Shown here: positions 49,264 to 60,361 of the stretch, one piece after another | Layout of the letters: the number at the start of each line of letters is the position of its first letter | Position numbering within the stretch: the stretch's first letter is position 1 | Notes under the pieces: generated by a model | The model's database searches: none | The model's input: only the letters and a program-made list of their open reading frames with translations | What the model was told of the DNA's origin: nothing | Position numbers and translations under genes: made by a program | Assembly (NCBI GenBank): GCA_964057225.1 | Contig: OZ059895.1 | Coordinates: 9,424,001-9,488,000 of the forward strand | DNA length: 64,000 bases | Origin: Auanema rhodensis | Lineage: Eukaryota > Nematoda > Chromadorea > Rhabditida > Rhabditidae | Direction: 5' to 3'

Positions 49264-50403
49264 GCTTCCCCTCATCGTTCTGCCATCGCTCACTTCGCAG
49301 CTCAAGGCCTCTCTGCAGCTGAAATATCTCGAAGATTGGAAATTCCATATTCAACATGTCACAGGATCGTGAAACAATTTAAGGACACTGGTGATGTTAC
49401 TACAAAGCCGAAACCTGGAAGAACCCGTACTGTCAACGTTCCGGCCGACAGAAAAAAAATTTCGTAGCGAATTGAGAGAGATTCAACTGTGAGCATGCGG
49501 AAGATGGCTCATGAGCTCAATATTTCTACTGAACGTGTTCGTTTTATCGTAAAAAACAAACTTCATCTCAAAAGTTATCGGATAAGACGCGGACAAGCAC
49601 TCACAGAAACATCAAGAAAAAATAGATTTGAAAAATCTGTCAAAATCCGAGAATTGTTACGTTCCGGTCAACTGTCGAACATCCTATTCACAGATGAAAA
49701 AATTTTCACGATTGAAATGCTGCCCATTCGACAAAACTTTCGCCAGCTACTGACAAAAGATCAAGCTCACAGTAGCAGCAGGATTATAGCTACTCGTTCT
49801 CTTTTTTCTGAATCCGTAATGGTTTGGGGCGGCATAACCGCTAATCGCAAAACGCCGCTTGTTTTCATTGATAGAAATGTTAAGATCAATGCAGCAACAT
49901 ATCAGAAGGATATTTCGGAGAATGTACTGATACCGTGGATGCAACAAAACTACACAATTGGTCAAATGATTCTTCAACAGGATTGGGCACCAGCTCATAG
50001 CGCGAAGAGTACCATCATGTTCTGTCAAGAGCATTTTCCTGGATACTGGGGCAAGGACTTATGGCCTTCAAACTCGCCCGACCTAAATCCTTTTGATTTC
50101 TCAGTCTGGGGAGTGTTAGGAGCAAAACTGGAAGGTAAAACATTCACTAATTTGAATGACTTGAAAAGAGCTCTACTCCAAGCGTGGGACGAATTAGATG
50201 ACGACTATCTTCAAAACACTATAAACAGCTTCCGGAGGAGGATTTCAGCCGTTATCAGAGCCAAAGGAGGACATTTTGAAAAATCTTTGTAAATTAACTT
50301 TGTAAAATAATACCCTATGTATAAATAAAATTTGATTAAAAAAAACTGTTTTTGTTCCAAATATTAACATTCGAGAATCTCTCAATACTTCTCACCCACC
50401 CTG
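49264..50403 (+). mobile_element. Tc1/mariner-type transposon, 5' truncated
   Basis: The right end reads inward (minus strand) as CAGGGTGGGTGAGAAGTATT, with a TA at 50404-50405. A second copy of this end, inverted, is at 51429. The left end is missing; the element begins abruptly at 49264 within the transposase N-terminus. It is inserted in a subfamily b Maverick terminal region, since the sequence right of it (AAGAAATAATTTAT) continues that repeat. Confidence 0.85.
49270..50292 (+). pseudogene. Tc1/mariner transposase, one stop codon
   Basis: The first part encodes a helix-turn-helix (AIAHFAAQGLSAAEISRRLE, STCHRIVKQFKDTG). TAG at 49465-49467 interrupts; from 49489 the frame is open for 267 codons. 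Catalytic acidic residues: LFTDEKIF, QQDWAPAHSA and SNSPDLNPFDFSVWG, by my count with 32 residues between the second and third Asp. Complete C-terminus (GGHFEKSL). It belongs to the IS630-Tc1-mariner superfamily; the exact family is not determined. One nonsense codon and a missing left end make it inactive. Confidence 0.9.
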
Positions 50404-51428
50404 TATATAAGAAATAATTTATACAATTAAAAAAATATATAAATATTAAAATACATTTAAAAGAGATATTGTTAAAAATACATTTAAAAATACATTTAAA
50501 AAGAAATAATTTTAAAAAGACATTTAAAAAGAAATATATCTAAAAATACATTTAAAAAGAAATAATTTAAAAAATATTGAAAAAAAATAACTTTAAAAAT
50601 GATTTTAAAAAAAAATCATGCATTTTGATCCATGAGCAGGCTCGAGAGCCTGCCTCGGGAGGAAAAGTATATTTTTGACAGCTGACGCCGAAAATATGAT
50701 TTTGACAGCTGACGCCCCCAAAAGTATGTTTTTAGCAGCTGACGCCCTCAAAAGTATGTTTTTAGCAACTGTTTGGGGGCGTGGTTAGTAAATTCGGCAT
50801 GGCTCCCTTAAATTTAGTTTAAATATTTATTACTTCTTATCGAATTAAATTTGATATGAGTTCCATTGATTAACCCATAAGAGCTTTTTCCTCTTATGGG
50901 TTAATCAATGGAACTCATATCGAAGGTTAATTCGATAAGATCGTTAAAACAGGTGCCCTCATGTACCACATGGCAAAAGTTTTGTTCATTAAAATATGAT
51001 AAATAGCTGTACACGACATGAGTAGAGAGCCATGCCGAATTTACTAACCACGCCCCCAAACAGTTGCTAAAAACATACTTTTGAGGGCGTCAGCTGCTAA
51101 AAACATACTTTTGGGGGCGTCAGCTGTCAAAATCATATTTTCGGCGTCAGCTGTCAAAAATATACTTTTCCTCCCGAGGCAGGCTCTCGAGCCTGCTCAT
51201 GGATCAAAATGCATGATTTTTTTTTAAAATCATTTTTAAAGTTATTTTTTTTTAATATTTTTAAAATTATTTCTTTTTAAATGTATTTTTAAATATATTT
51301 CTTTTTAAATGTCTTTTTAAAATTATTTCTTTTTAAATGTATTTTTAAATGTATTTTTAATAATATTTCTTTTAAATGTATTTTAATATTTATATATTTT
51401 TTTAATTGTATAAATTATTTCTTATATA
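50404..51428. repeat. Inverted duplication: two mariner-tagged Maverick ends head to head
   Basis: From 50404 rightward a subfamily b terminal region runs outward and ends at 50805 (GGCTCCC, trimmed). From 51428 leftward the same sequence, starting at the same mariner/Maverick junction (TATATA), runs to a complete terminus AGTAGAG at 51021. Between them (50806-51020) is inner terminal-repeat sequence with two opposed palindromes around 50840 and 50915. So one mariner insertion is present twice, mirrored. No genes. Confidence 0.75.
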
Positions 51429-51500
51429 CAGGGTGGGTGAGAAGTATTGAGAGATTCTCGAATGTTAATATTTGGAACAAAAACAGTTTTTTTTAACAGA
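51429..51500 (-). mobile_element. Orphan end of the same Tc1/mariner element
   Basis: Begins CAGGGTGGGTGAGAAGTATT after TA and matches 50403 leftwards for about 70 bp (to AAAACAGTTTTTTTTA). The rest of the transposon is replaced by unrelated sequence. Confidence 0.8.
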
Positions 51501-51798
51501 AAGTTCTTTTTTGGGCACTGCATATAAATCTAATACAGCGGGAGTGCCCAATGTCAAACCCGGGGGGTCTGGGGGGGTATCCCCCCCAGATGTATAGAAG
51601 CATACTTAAATATCAAAATAAGATTCATTCTTAAAACTATTTCATTTTTCGAATTAATGACAATATTTTAAACTAACGACATTTTTTAAAATTTTTCTAC
51701 TGCGTGCAGATTTATTTTGAATGCAAAAGAAGTGAAAAGACGCCGTTTTTACATTAGCGCAACATCATTTGCATATAGCATACCCTAGCAAGCTAAAT
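51501..51798. other. Unidentified 300-bp segment with a perfect G/C hairpin
   Basis: Not related to the Mavericks here. It contains CTGGGGGGG, TAT, CCCCCCCAG at 51569-51589, a 9-bp perfect stem with 3-nt loop in otherwise AT-rich DNA, preceded by AACCCGGGGGGT. No frame. Possibly part of another transposon or of a SINE that ends in the tRNA-like sequence to the right. Confidence 0.5.
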
Positions 51799-51875
51799 GG
51801 TGACGGTTATAGCGCAGTCGGTAGTGGTATGGGTTATTAATCCTAACTTATAAGATCGGATTCCGCTACCGTCGC
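51799..51875 (+). tRNA. tRNA-like sequence (degenerate tRNA or SINE head)
   Basis: A 77-nt segment whose ends, GGTGACGG and CCGTCGC, pair as an acceptor-like stem. Inside, TTATAGCGCAGTCGGTAGTGG is a good tRNA A box with D-arm, GGTTATTAATCC can form an anticodon-like arm with ATT in the loop, and GATCGGATTCC is a weak B box / T-arm. Downstream sequence is A/T-rich. Best read as a tRNA-derived SINE head or decayed tRNA gene; the identity of the tRNA is not certain. Confidence 0.45.
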
Positions 51876-52048
51876 AAATAGCCCTGGGAACACATAAAAA
51901 TGGGTGGTGGCAACTACTAAACCAGCCCCATAATTTTAAAAATATTAAAAAAAAATAACTTTGAAAATGATTTTTTAAAAAAATCATGCATTTTGATAAG
52001 TTATGTTTTTAGCAGCTGACGCCCCCAAAAGTATGTTTTTAGCAGCTG
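51876..52048. other. AT-rich spacer and fragment of a Maverick terminus
   Basis: No gene. 51950-52048 is a piece of a subfamily b terminal region with two CAGCTG units but without its end, cut directly by the next terminus at 52049. Confidence 0.6.
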
Positions 52049-53393
52049 AGTAGAGAGCCATGCCGAATTTACTAACCACGCCCCCAAACAGTTGCTAAAA
52101 ACATACTTTTGAGGGCGTCAGCTGCTAAAAACATACTTTTGGGGGCGTCAGCTGCTAAAAACATACTTTTGGGGGCGTCAGCTGTCAAAATCATATTTTT
52201 GGCGTCAGCTGTCAAAATCATATTTTTGGCGTCAGCTGTCAAAAATATACTTTTCCTCCCGAGGCAGGCTCTCGAGCCTGCTCATGAATCAAAATGCATG
52301 ATTTTAAATCTTTTTTAAAATCATTTTTTAATGTATTTTTAAATAAATTTTTATTATTTATATATTTGTAAATATTTTTAAAATTATTTCTTTTTAAATG
52401 AATTTTTATTATTAATATATGTTTTAAATATTATTATTTAATTATTTCTTTTTAAATGTATTTTATATATTTTTAAAATATTATTAAAATTATCTCCTTT
52501 TAAATGTATTTTTAATATTTATACATTTGAATAAACTTTTTAATATATATTGTTTTTCTTTTAATTTATAAAATTTGAATATATATAAAAGCTAATAAAT
52601 ATGTTAACCGTACCTCTTATGGGTTAATTAATGGAACTCATATCGAAGGTTAATTCGATAAGATATATTTTATATCTTTATTTTTTAATTTTATTTGTTT
52701 ACATTGTTTATAGATTGTGTTTATTATAGTTTATAATTATTAATTTAACTTTTAAAAAGTCTGTTGTTTATCTAGGCGAACCATTTTGTTCACCGTACCT
52801 CTTATGGGTAATGGAACACATATCGAAGGTTAATTCGATAAGAACGATATGAAATACAAAAGTTAATGGAACACATATCGAAGGTTAATTCGATAAGATT
52901 GTTAAAACAGGTGCGCTGACCCACACATGTACCACATGGCAAAAGTTTTGTTCATAAAAATATGATAAATAGCTGTACAGCACAAGTACCCATAACGCTA
53001 AATAATACTTACTATGCCAAGGGGTCATGGGTATATACTTTTTAGTATCAAAAATGTTAATGGAATACATATCGAATATCAATTCGATAAGATTGGGGAA
53101 ACAGATACGTTGACCTACAATGAACCAAATGGCAAAGCACTTGTTCATTAAAGTATAACAAATAGCTGTATAGCATATGCATCAAGATTTCTATTATTCT
53201 CCAATTACGTGGAAAGAAGGGCAACTGCCACTGTTGACAGCTGTAATATGATACAATGTTGAGTGTTGGCAACATTGTTACGTGACAATAAAACAACTGA
53301 CTGTTCTTGCAATGAAGTGTAATATAAATGTGTAAAATGAAATATGGATAACTACCTCTCAGAGTTTGCATAATTTTATTCTAACAAGATACA
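52049..53393. repeat. Left terminal region of Mav-E
   Basis: Five CAGCTG units from 52120 to 52230 (one more than in the other ends), AT-rich core, palindromes near 52645, 52815, 52875 and 53070, then the 5' flank of POLB. No coding frame. Confidence 0.8.
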
Positions 53394-53813
53394 ATGGCTG
53401 CTAACAGGTTGTGTTTTTTCCTATCTTTTTTTTTAATTAAAATATTTATTTTCAGTTATAAGCGTGTATGTGAAGAGTTGGGGTTCGATTATGAGGAAAT
53501 TTATCAACTCAGGTAATTTAACAATATTTTTAAAATATACATCTTTGTTTTTTTTTAGTAAGCGCATAAAACTTACCGAGAGTGGTGGTGTTGAGCTGTG
53601 TGACCCCGCAATAACCACTTCCAATAGTGGTCCCTCGTCATCAAGGGTTATTGAAGTTATCACCTTGGATGACAGCGATAATGAGTAAGCTATCATATAA
53701 TGAAAAAGCATGAAATTTTTTTTTTTTTCAGAGAATGGAATCCCGAGATGCCATCAACTAGTGGAGAACAATTAGGAGGCGGTTCATCCTTCAACGATGT
53801 TTGTCAAATAAAG
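53394..53813 (+). pseudogene. POLB: POLB exons 1-4 (Mav-E, left)
   Basis: Exons 53394-53407, 53456-53512, 53559-53684 and 53732-53813 with GT-AG borders, total 279 nt in frame. Protein: MAAN..., YKRVCEELGFDYEEIYQL, an acidic Ser-rich part (SRVIEVITLDDSDN) and EWNPEMPSTSGEQLGGG to VCQIK. All four exons are open, including the exon 3 codon that is TAA in Mav-A. Exon 5 does not follow: the intron is cut at 54843. This disordered acidic N-terminus is separate from the catalytic exons. Confidence 0.85.
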
Positions 53814-54843
53814 GTACGAGCTTTTAACTTTTTTTTTTTTTTTTCATGTTACAATTCTTTTCACTCTATATCTTTTATTTGATTACATATCTTGAGCAAT
53901 TTTGAATTCTGCCATCTATTATTAAACAAATCATCATACATTTGGTGGCTTTTTGAAAAATAAAATAAAATCTTATCCCAAATCCATGCCATAATATCAT
54001 TTATTAAATTTTTATTCATTAAAATACACTTAAATTTAAATATTTTGATGCTCAAAAACTGACACATTTAAATATTATGTATTTTTTAAATTATTTCATT
54101 CCATCTCTTTTATTTAATTTCATATTTTAAACAATTTTAAATTTTTACCACTACTTTATAATTTTTATTTATTAAACTTTTTAATCATTAAATTACACTT
54201 AAATTTAAATATTTTGATGCGCAAAAACAGAAACATTTAAATATTTTGTTTTTTCTAAACCATTTCACTCCATCTATTTTAAACAATTTTATATTTCTAC
54301 CACTATTTCATAATTTCATTTTTTAAATTTTTAATCATCAAAAAACATTTAAATTTCAATATTGTGATGCTCAAAAACTGAAACATGAAACAGATTTATA
54401 TTTTCTAAGCCATTTCACTTCATCTTTTTTATTTAATCACATATCTTGAACAAATTTAAATTTCTATCACTTTTTTCATAATTTCGTTTATTAAATTTTT
54501 AATCACTAAAAAAACATTTAAATTTCAATATTGTGATGCTCAAAAACTGAAACATTTAAATATTTTGTATTTTCTAAACCATTTCACTTCATCTCTTTTA
54601 TTTATATATATTTTAAACAATTTTATAATTCTACTATTATTTAATTTTTATTTATTAAATTTTTAAACATTAAAAAAAAAATTGATGCTCAAAAACTGAA
54701 ACATTTAAATATTTTGTATTTTTCTAATCGTTTTGAAACAAACTAAACATATATTTGAAAACATTTCAATTAAATAAAAAATAACGACTATAACAAACAA
54801 AGAGACATAATAATTTTAAGCAAAAGATGAAACAATTCATATA
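53814..54843. repeat. POLB intron 4, left copy in Mav-E
   Basis: Reverse complement of about 11455-12485 in Mav-A: the same five degenerate units marked (on this strand) by TGATGCTCAAAAACTGA near 54045, 54220, 54365, 54535 and 54685. Ends at 54843 in ATATATACTAG where the LINE fragment begins. Confidence 0.8.
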
Positions 54844-54847
54844 TACT

Positions 54848-55640
54848 AGTTGTAATCGGACCACAATTTTCTTCTGGCTGATTATGAACTTATTAATAGA
54901 CAACTTATCAACATTGATTTCTGTTCTGAACTTTCAATTATGAGAGGGCCAGGGGAATTAGATTTGAGAGTAGAACGTGCAATAGTAATTTGATTGCTAT
55001 CGATCAGAGAAGACAGGGTGTTGTCTTGAGATTTCTCGATAATAAGTTTCAATAGCAACAGAGGTTCAGTTGGGAATTCTGTTGACGTTAATGGCACTCG
55101 GAAGCAAAGGGCTCTTTTGGCACGGTAGAGGTACTTTGTCTCCTCTGATCGTAATTTTTGGCAATGACATGCTACATTGAGTTGGGAAGAGGTTGGGACA
55201 CAGGTAGAATTAGAATTACTAGTGTTTTGAAATGAATTAAAAGTTTGCTCTAATTTATCTAAGCGGGATTTGAAATCCGTTTCGATAGTTTTCAAGCGAG
55301 CCTTATGCGATGTGATAGTAATTTTCATACAGTTAAGCTCATTTTTTATAGCATTTGACAATTTTGAAAAAGAGTTCTCAAGGGACTTTGAGAAATTTTG
55401 AAGAGCATTTGTAAGAAAATCATTAGTCACAAAAGACATATTGAAAAATGAAGAGCAATAAGAAAGAATAAGAATAAACACTGGAGTGAGAAATAGAGAG
55501 AGAAAAAAAATAGAGAAGAAATAATGATAAAAAAAGAGATACGAGAAAGAGCGTACCTTGACAAAACCAGTCCGACGAAAATTCCTCGACAGAAGTGGAT
55601 CCGGATCTGAACCGTGGGAGGTCAACTGACGAGTGGGAGG
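54848..55640 (-). pseudogene. LINE 5' end and ORF1 fragment (Mav-E)
   Basis: Nearly identical to 1279-2073, with the same 5' fusion after the first six codons of the integrase-adjacent gene (ATG at 55658) and the same far boundary (TTGTAATCGGACC). Here one base fewer in the A run near 55533 joins the leader and ORF1 in one 258-codon frame. That frame is an accident of the fusion, so I do not regard it as a gene. Confidence 0.65.
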
Positions 55641-55654
55641 TTTATGATTGAGTT

Positions 55655-55843
55655 TCATCTTTTAAAACCAAAATAAGCATTTCCACATAAAGCTATTGTT
55701 TTCGATTGTTTGTGTGAAATCGTTGCCAATAAAGTTTCAGCCTTTTCGGGTGTGCGTATCAAAGCTATTTGACGTAATAATGAGGATATGGGCAAAAGGG
55801 TTTTATATTCCTTGTTAGTTAAGAGAAAATTATTATTTTTCAC
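55655..55843 (-). CDS. Conserved 62-codon ORF (Mav-E copy)
   Basis: Same frame and length as 2086-2274 (NKEYKTLLPISSLLRQIALI ... GNAYFGFKR) with a few substitutions (KAETLLATISHKQSKTIAL). It keeps an open frame, starting at GTG. See the Mav-A entry for what can and cannot be said. Confidence 0.45.
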   Translation of the reverse strand: MKNNNFLLTNKEYKTLLPISSLLRQIALIRTPEKAETLLATISHKQSKTIALCGNAYFGFKR

Positions 55844-55975
55844 AATATTAAATACAATTTCAACAATAATTTCAATTTATAAAAAAGAAAATGAGGAAAC
55901 AGAACAAGGGGTTTTGGCACAAGAAGATAAAAAGTTGTAATTTGACAAAATACGACCACTCATTGAACATGCACA

Positions 55976-56344
55976 TTAAACACTGAATATATTTCTGGCT
56001 ACAGCGAGTCTTGCAAAAAACTTTCAACTTGTGCTTTTGCGATGCCATGCTTTCGCGCTTCCAATAATAGATTTTTGGCAAACGTATAAGAAGCTGGATG
56101 CTTAATATTATAATAAATGTTCTCCAAAACATTACTTCCATGATCTAATGTAGAATCGTTCACGGCCTTTGCCATTCTGTGTTTCTTCCGCCTGAGGTGT
56201 GTAATATGATTTACCAGTGTCAGCGGGTTTTGCCTTTTTATTTATAGCTTTGGATTTGAATGTACGACGCGGAGAGGGTGAATATCGAATAACAGCCTTA
56301 CGATGACGTGGTGTTCTAGGTAATATATTAATAGTAGCATCCAA
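55976..56344 (-). pseudogene. Joined fragments: ATPase tail, integrase N-terminus, integrase-adjacent tail (Mav-E)
   Basis: Minus strand. 56132-56344 encodes the tail of the integrase-adjacent gene (LPRTPRHRKAVIRYSPSPRR, then SYYTPQAEETQNGKGRE). The integrase starts at ATG 56175 and continues about 58 codons (KHPASYTFAKNLLLEARKHG to FLQDS). At about 56000 it jumps to the last codons of the ATPase. So most of the integrase and ATPase are deleted. On the other side, at 56344, it abuts a pX fragment. Confidence 0.8.
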
Positions 56345-56486
56345 AATCTAATCAATGCCGGAAGAAACGCCTTATCCAGTGTTGTAAGCAATAGTCGGCG
56401 CGGCGAAGAAAAAACGGCGACGACGCAAAACCACAAAACCTCATAAGCGGTTGTGCATCACTCGTAAGCGGTCGTTTCACATTTAA
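56345..56486 (+). pseudogene. pX-like gene remnant (Mav-E)
   Basis: About 140 bp: codons around LINAGRNALSSVVSNS, then a deletion with GGCGCGGCGAAG sequence, then the basic tail KRRRRKTTKPHKRLCITRKR and stop before the MCP ATG at 56487. The middle of the protein is missing. Confidence 0.75.
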
Positions 56487-57816
56487 ATGGCTAAGTTGAT
56501 AGATTCAAATTCAGCACAAGCCCTTACCTTACCTAATATCAACTATGGTGATATACCAACGTCGGCATTAGGTGTTGAATCCACTCGTACTGTAAAAGTC
56601 CCTTTGAAAAATACTTTTCTTCCTCAAGAACCATGGGAATTTGTTATAGCTCAAAATTCCAAATCTGTCCTCAATCTGAGAAGATGTTGGTTGAATGTAA
56701 AATTCAAAATTGTATCCACAAACGGTGATCCAGTACCAGACAACCTTGTTGTTGCACCATGTCAACAATTTGCTGCCAGTTTAATACATTCGTATTATTT
56801 GAAAATTGGTGATGTTAGCGTGTATGACTCTACCGTGAATAATGCCTACAAAACATATATTGAGAATATTCTAATGTATAGCAACGATGTTAAAGAGAGC
56901 AAACTTGCCATATCAGGCTATTATGCGGATAGATATATAGATAATGCAGCCAGTCCTGGATTTAGAGCGCGACAAGGGCTTGTAAAAAATGGCATATTGT
57001 GTGAGATGGCTGCTCCCGCCAGTATCGACCTATTTAATCAAGAGCGACTGTTTGTAAACGTAAGAGCTAACTGCATATCCAAACCGTGATAACTTTTTAA
57101 TTGACACTCTAGGCTGGAATAATGAAAACAAGGATACTACATTAAAAGAGGAGTTTCCAAATTTAAAAGTAGATATCAGCGATGTACATTTGCTCATTCA
57201 AGAGTTTGATCTAAACGCTGGATTAGCTATGGCTATAGAAGATAAACTCGCAAAGGATCGAATACACTACCCCATGACATCAGTGAAACTGCAATCTCAT
57301 TTCATAGAAGGAGGCCGCTTGGATTCACCTAATAATATATTATTCACGTCTCACATACCAAAACGTGTTGTAGTAGGTCTTGTTGGCGCACACCCTTATA
57401 ATGGTACTTTTAAACATTCGCCATTCGACTTTAAACCGTTTGATTTGAAAAATATATAGTTGACGCTCAACAATAGGGTAATACCTACCCGTCCTTATAC
57501 TTTAGAATGGCGATCTTCCTATGCCACAGCATATATTGACATGCTGGAAGGTTTGGGACTTGGTCGTACAGATTTATCCAATGGTATTACACCAGCAATG
57601 TATAAAGCTGGTTTCACATTTTTTGTATTTGATATTTCTCCTACTGTACACTCGTCCGAGTTGTTTGATGTTATACGACAAGGTAATGTAGCCTTGAAAT
57701 TGGAATTTGGTCAACAAACGCCGCAAGAGGGCTTGTATGCAATTGTTTATGCAGAGTATGACTCTATTCTTTCCATTGACAACAATCGTGCTCCATATAT
57801 TGATACCAGTTTGTAA
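56487..57816 (+). pseudogene. MCP: Major capsid protein, several breaks (Mav-E)
   Basis: Starts MAKLIDSNSAQALTLPNINY (one extra codon). A deletion after ERLFVN near 57060 shifts the frame, and TAG at 57457-57459 replaces a Tyr codon; the end (57460-57816) is open and normal (APYIDTSL). More divergent than the other four MCP copies. Confidence 0.9.
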
Positions 57817-57922
57817 TGTATGTAATAAAATTTTTTAAAAGTTAGAAGAATAAAATTTATTAATACAACTATTTTTAAAAATAAATACAAGTACAATAAT
57901 AAAGTTTATAAATACAAATATA

Positions 57923-60361
57923 TTAAAACTTATTTACAATAACCGTAGGGTAAATTACTATAATTTTGTAGATAACAAAGTTTATCCATTACAACTTTAG
58001 TACTTTTTGTCATATCCATTGTGGATATGGCATCGAGTTGCCTCTTTAACAATGTCGTATTGGTTTTAAAACCAATTTCTCTCCATCCATAACGAGTCCG
58101 CGAACCAGTCGCTCCATACTTTCAAAGTTTACTACTGATGCTGCCGTGTGGTCCAACGTCTGAAAATTATAAAATTATTTGAAAAGTCAAATCTCGTTCT
58201 TACCACTCCCTTTGCCTTTGTTACATACTTTACATCACCAGCTGCATTTACAAGTTTATACCTATAAACTTTTGCCGCTGGTGACACAAACTTGGTCATT
58301 GACTTTTTTTTTGACCTTTTGAACCCGGTGAGTTCCCTTGCAGGATCAGTAATGATCCTACCAATTTATGGGTCCTCAACACCAATAATCTTGGTTTGGG
58401 CTTTATCTGGTCTTTGACCCATTTTACACCAGGCACAATACGCAAATTTGTAATATATTGTTTTAAAAAAGTTACAAACCTATTTAGCTGCAGTTTGGCA
58501 ATGTTACGCATGGCAGCATTCTTTTCAATTTTATTGCTCTCCAGAGCAACACCAGTGTTCTCCTCGTGTTCTTGGAGATATGTCATAAGCATCAAGTAGA
58601 TAGCGTTGGCCATCTACTCTCACAACAAATTCACCATCATTAAGCTTATGCATTAATGGGCGGCCTAATCCTTGTTCTAGCCATTTTATGTATTTTATGG
58701 CAATTATACTCTGCTTCTGGCCGGCATAATAACCAGTCTCAGGCAGAATACTCACTTGATTTTTTTAAAAGTGGTTCATTTTCAACTAAAACACATTTGT
58801 TTTAAACAATGCTCGCATTTTTGAAAACTTGTATGACAGGATTCCAGCCAGTGGTGGCGGTAGCCAACTTCATGTATACTTTCATACAGTTGGTTAAAAT
58901 ACGAACATCTGTCCAACAATATTCCAGAAGCTTCTCATCAAAATAAAATGCGCTTTGATTACGCTCCTCATACCAAACATTGAATGAAGCAAGGTCTTCG
59001 GCTTTCATTCTAGCAGTACAATAGTAATGCTTTGGTGGCAGGAATGGTAGCACTTTGCCATAATTTATTGGATGGTTAAAGAGGTAAGGAAACTGTCCTT
59101 TAATCATATCAGGTACACCAAATGCTTTGAATAACGCTGATAAGGGTAAAGGCACTAATAAATAACTATCTTCAAAATATAAATGATTAATATTTTGACC
59201 TCTTAAAGGCTTAACAAGCATGCTAATAATCTAGGTCCCATTTACAATGGGGTCAGGATATATTGCACGATGTATAAGCCTAGACACCAAAAAATGTATG
59301 TCAAAGCGGGGGCCATTATGCGCAATCAAAATTGCATTATCATTCTCAGAAAAGTTGAGCAACCAATCAAGGAAACGATCTGTTACAGACCATTCATTAT
59401 CACCTTGCACACCTCACGCTACTCTCAACCACATTCTTCATCGCATTACAATTATAGGTGTGGCATTTTTTACATTTGGCTTTACATTAGCAACACTGTA
59501 TTGTAAGATAACATACAGTGTTGACATATAATACCGTCAAAAATTTTTGAACGACTACCATCTGTAATACAATCATAGTGGTTATTACGGTAACCTAGTG
59601 TTACCAATTTGCTAGCCGCTTCATTAAATATTTTCTGGATAGTGTACATACGTTGTCCAGGCGGACTAGCATATACTACAAACTTATAGTTTGTACTACA
59701 GCTGGCAATAATGTTTAAATGAATCAAATTATAATTTGGCAATTTTTCGGAAATGCCACACCTAGTTAATAAATTGATATGGTGTGGCTGGTTTGGCAAT
59801 AAGATGTAATTGCGACGAAGGTTTTGCAGCCTTCGTTTCTCATCGCCACCTTCAGTGGCCAGTTCGTCAGCTTTCCACATTCCCACAACTGCGGATCTAG
59901 CCAGACAATGTGAGTCAGTGTTGGCAATGGTTCCAGGTATTTTGAGTTCGGGGTCAGAATAAAACCCGACTCTACCTTCACCAGGCAGCAGATTTGGTTG
60001 CGCTGGCCTTTTATCAAACACATACATCTCAATATTCATTGCCTGGCTGATTACAGCCTCTCGTTTTGATTGCTGCACCTTGCTGATGGCATTCATGATG
60101 GCAACGCCATCCAAATGCTCCGTTTTACGGAAACCCATAAATATGGAGCCCTTTTCAAAGGAAAAGTGCTCAATTGATAAACAAAATAAGGCTTTTTGCT
60201 TATCAGGCACACCGCTTTCAGCAAGACAACGATCAAGTTGTTGAATAACCGCGGCATGATAACATGCATTGGTTCATCAATAGATTCCAACTGTGGGAAC
60301 GTGAGCGAACGAACGACCACGTTGGTAAAACGACCAGTGCGTATTATGCGCCGGTGTGACC
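57923..60361 (-). pseudogene. POLB: POLB 3' exons to exon 5, with large deletions (Mav-E)
   Basis: Minus strand: exon 14 and part of exon 13 (57923-58302), part of exon 12 (to 58435, PDKAQTKIIGVED), exon 11 (58480-58580), then directly exon 8 (58576-58780), exon 7 with Exo II/III pieces (58830-59405), and exon 5 (59406-60361; ISKVQQSKREAVISQAMN present as in Mav-A). Exons 9-10 (motif A), exon 6 and parts of 12 and 13 are missing. Acceptor TATAATAG/TGGTCAC at about 60361 marks the start of exon 5. Confidence 0.88.

Noticed and set aside
54882-55658. 258-codon ORF beginning with the Maverick MKLNHK start
   Set aside because: It is a fusion of six Maverick codons, LINE leader and LINE ORF1. The frame continuity depends on a single base in an A run and is broken in Mav-A.
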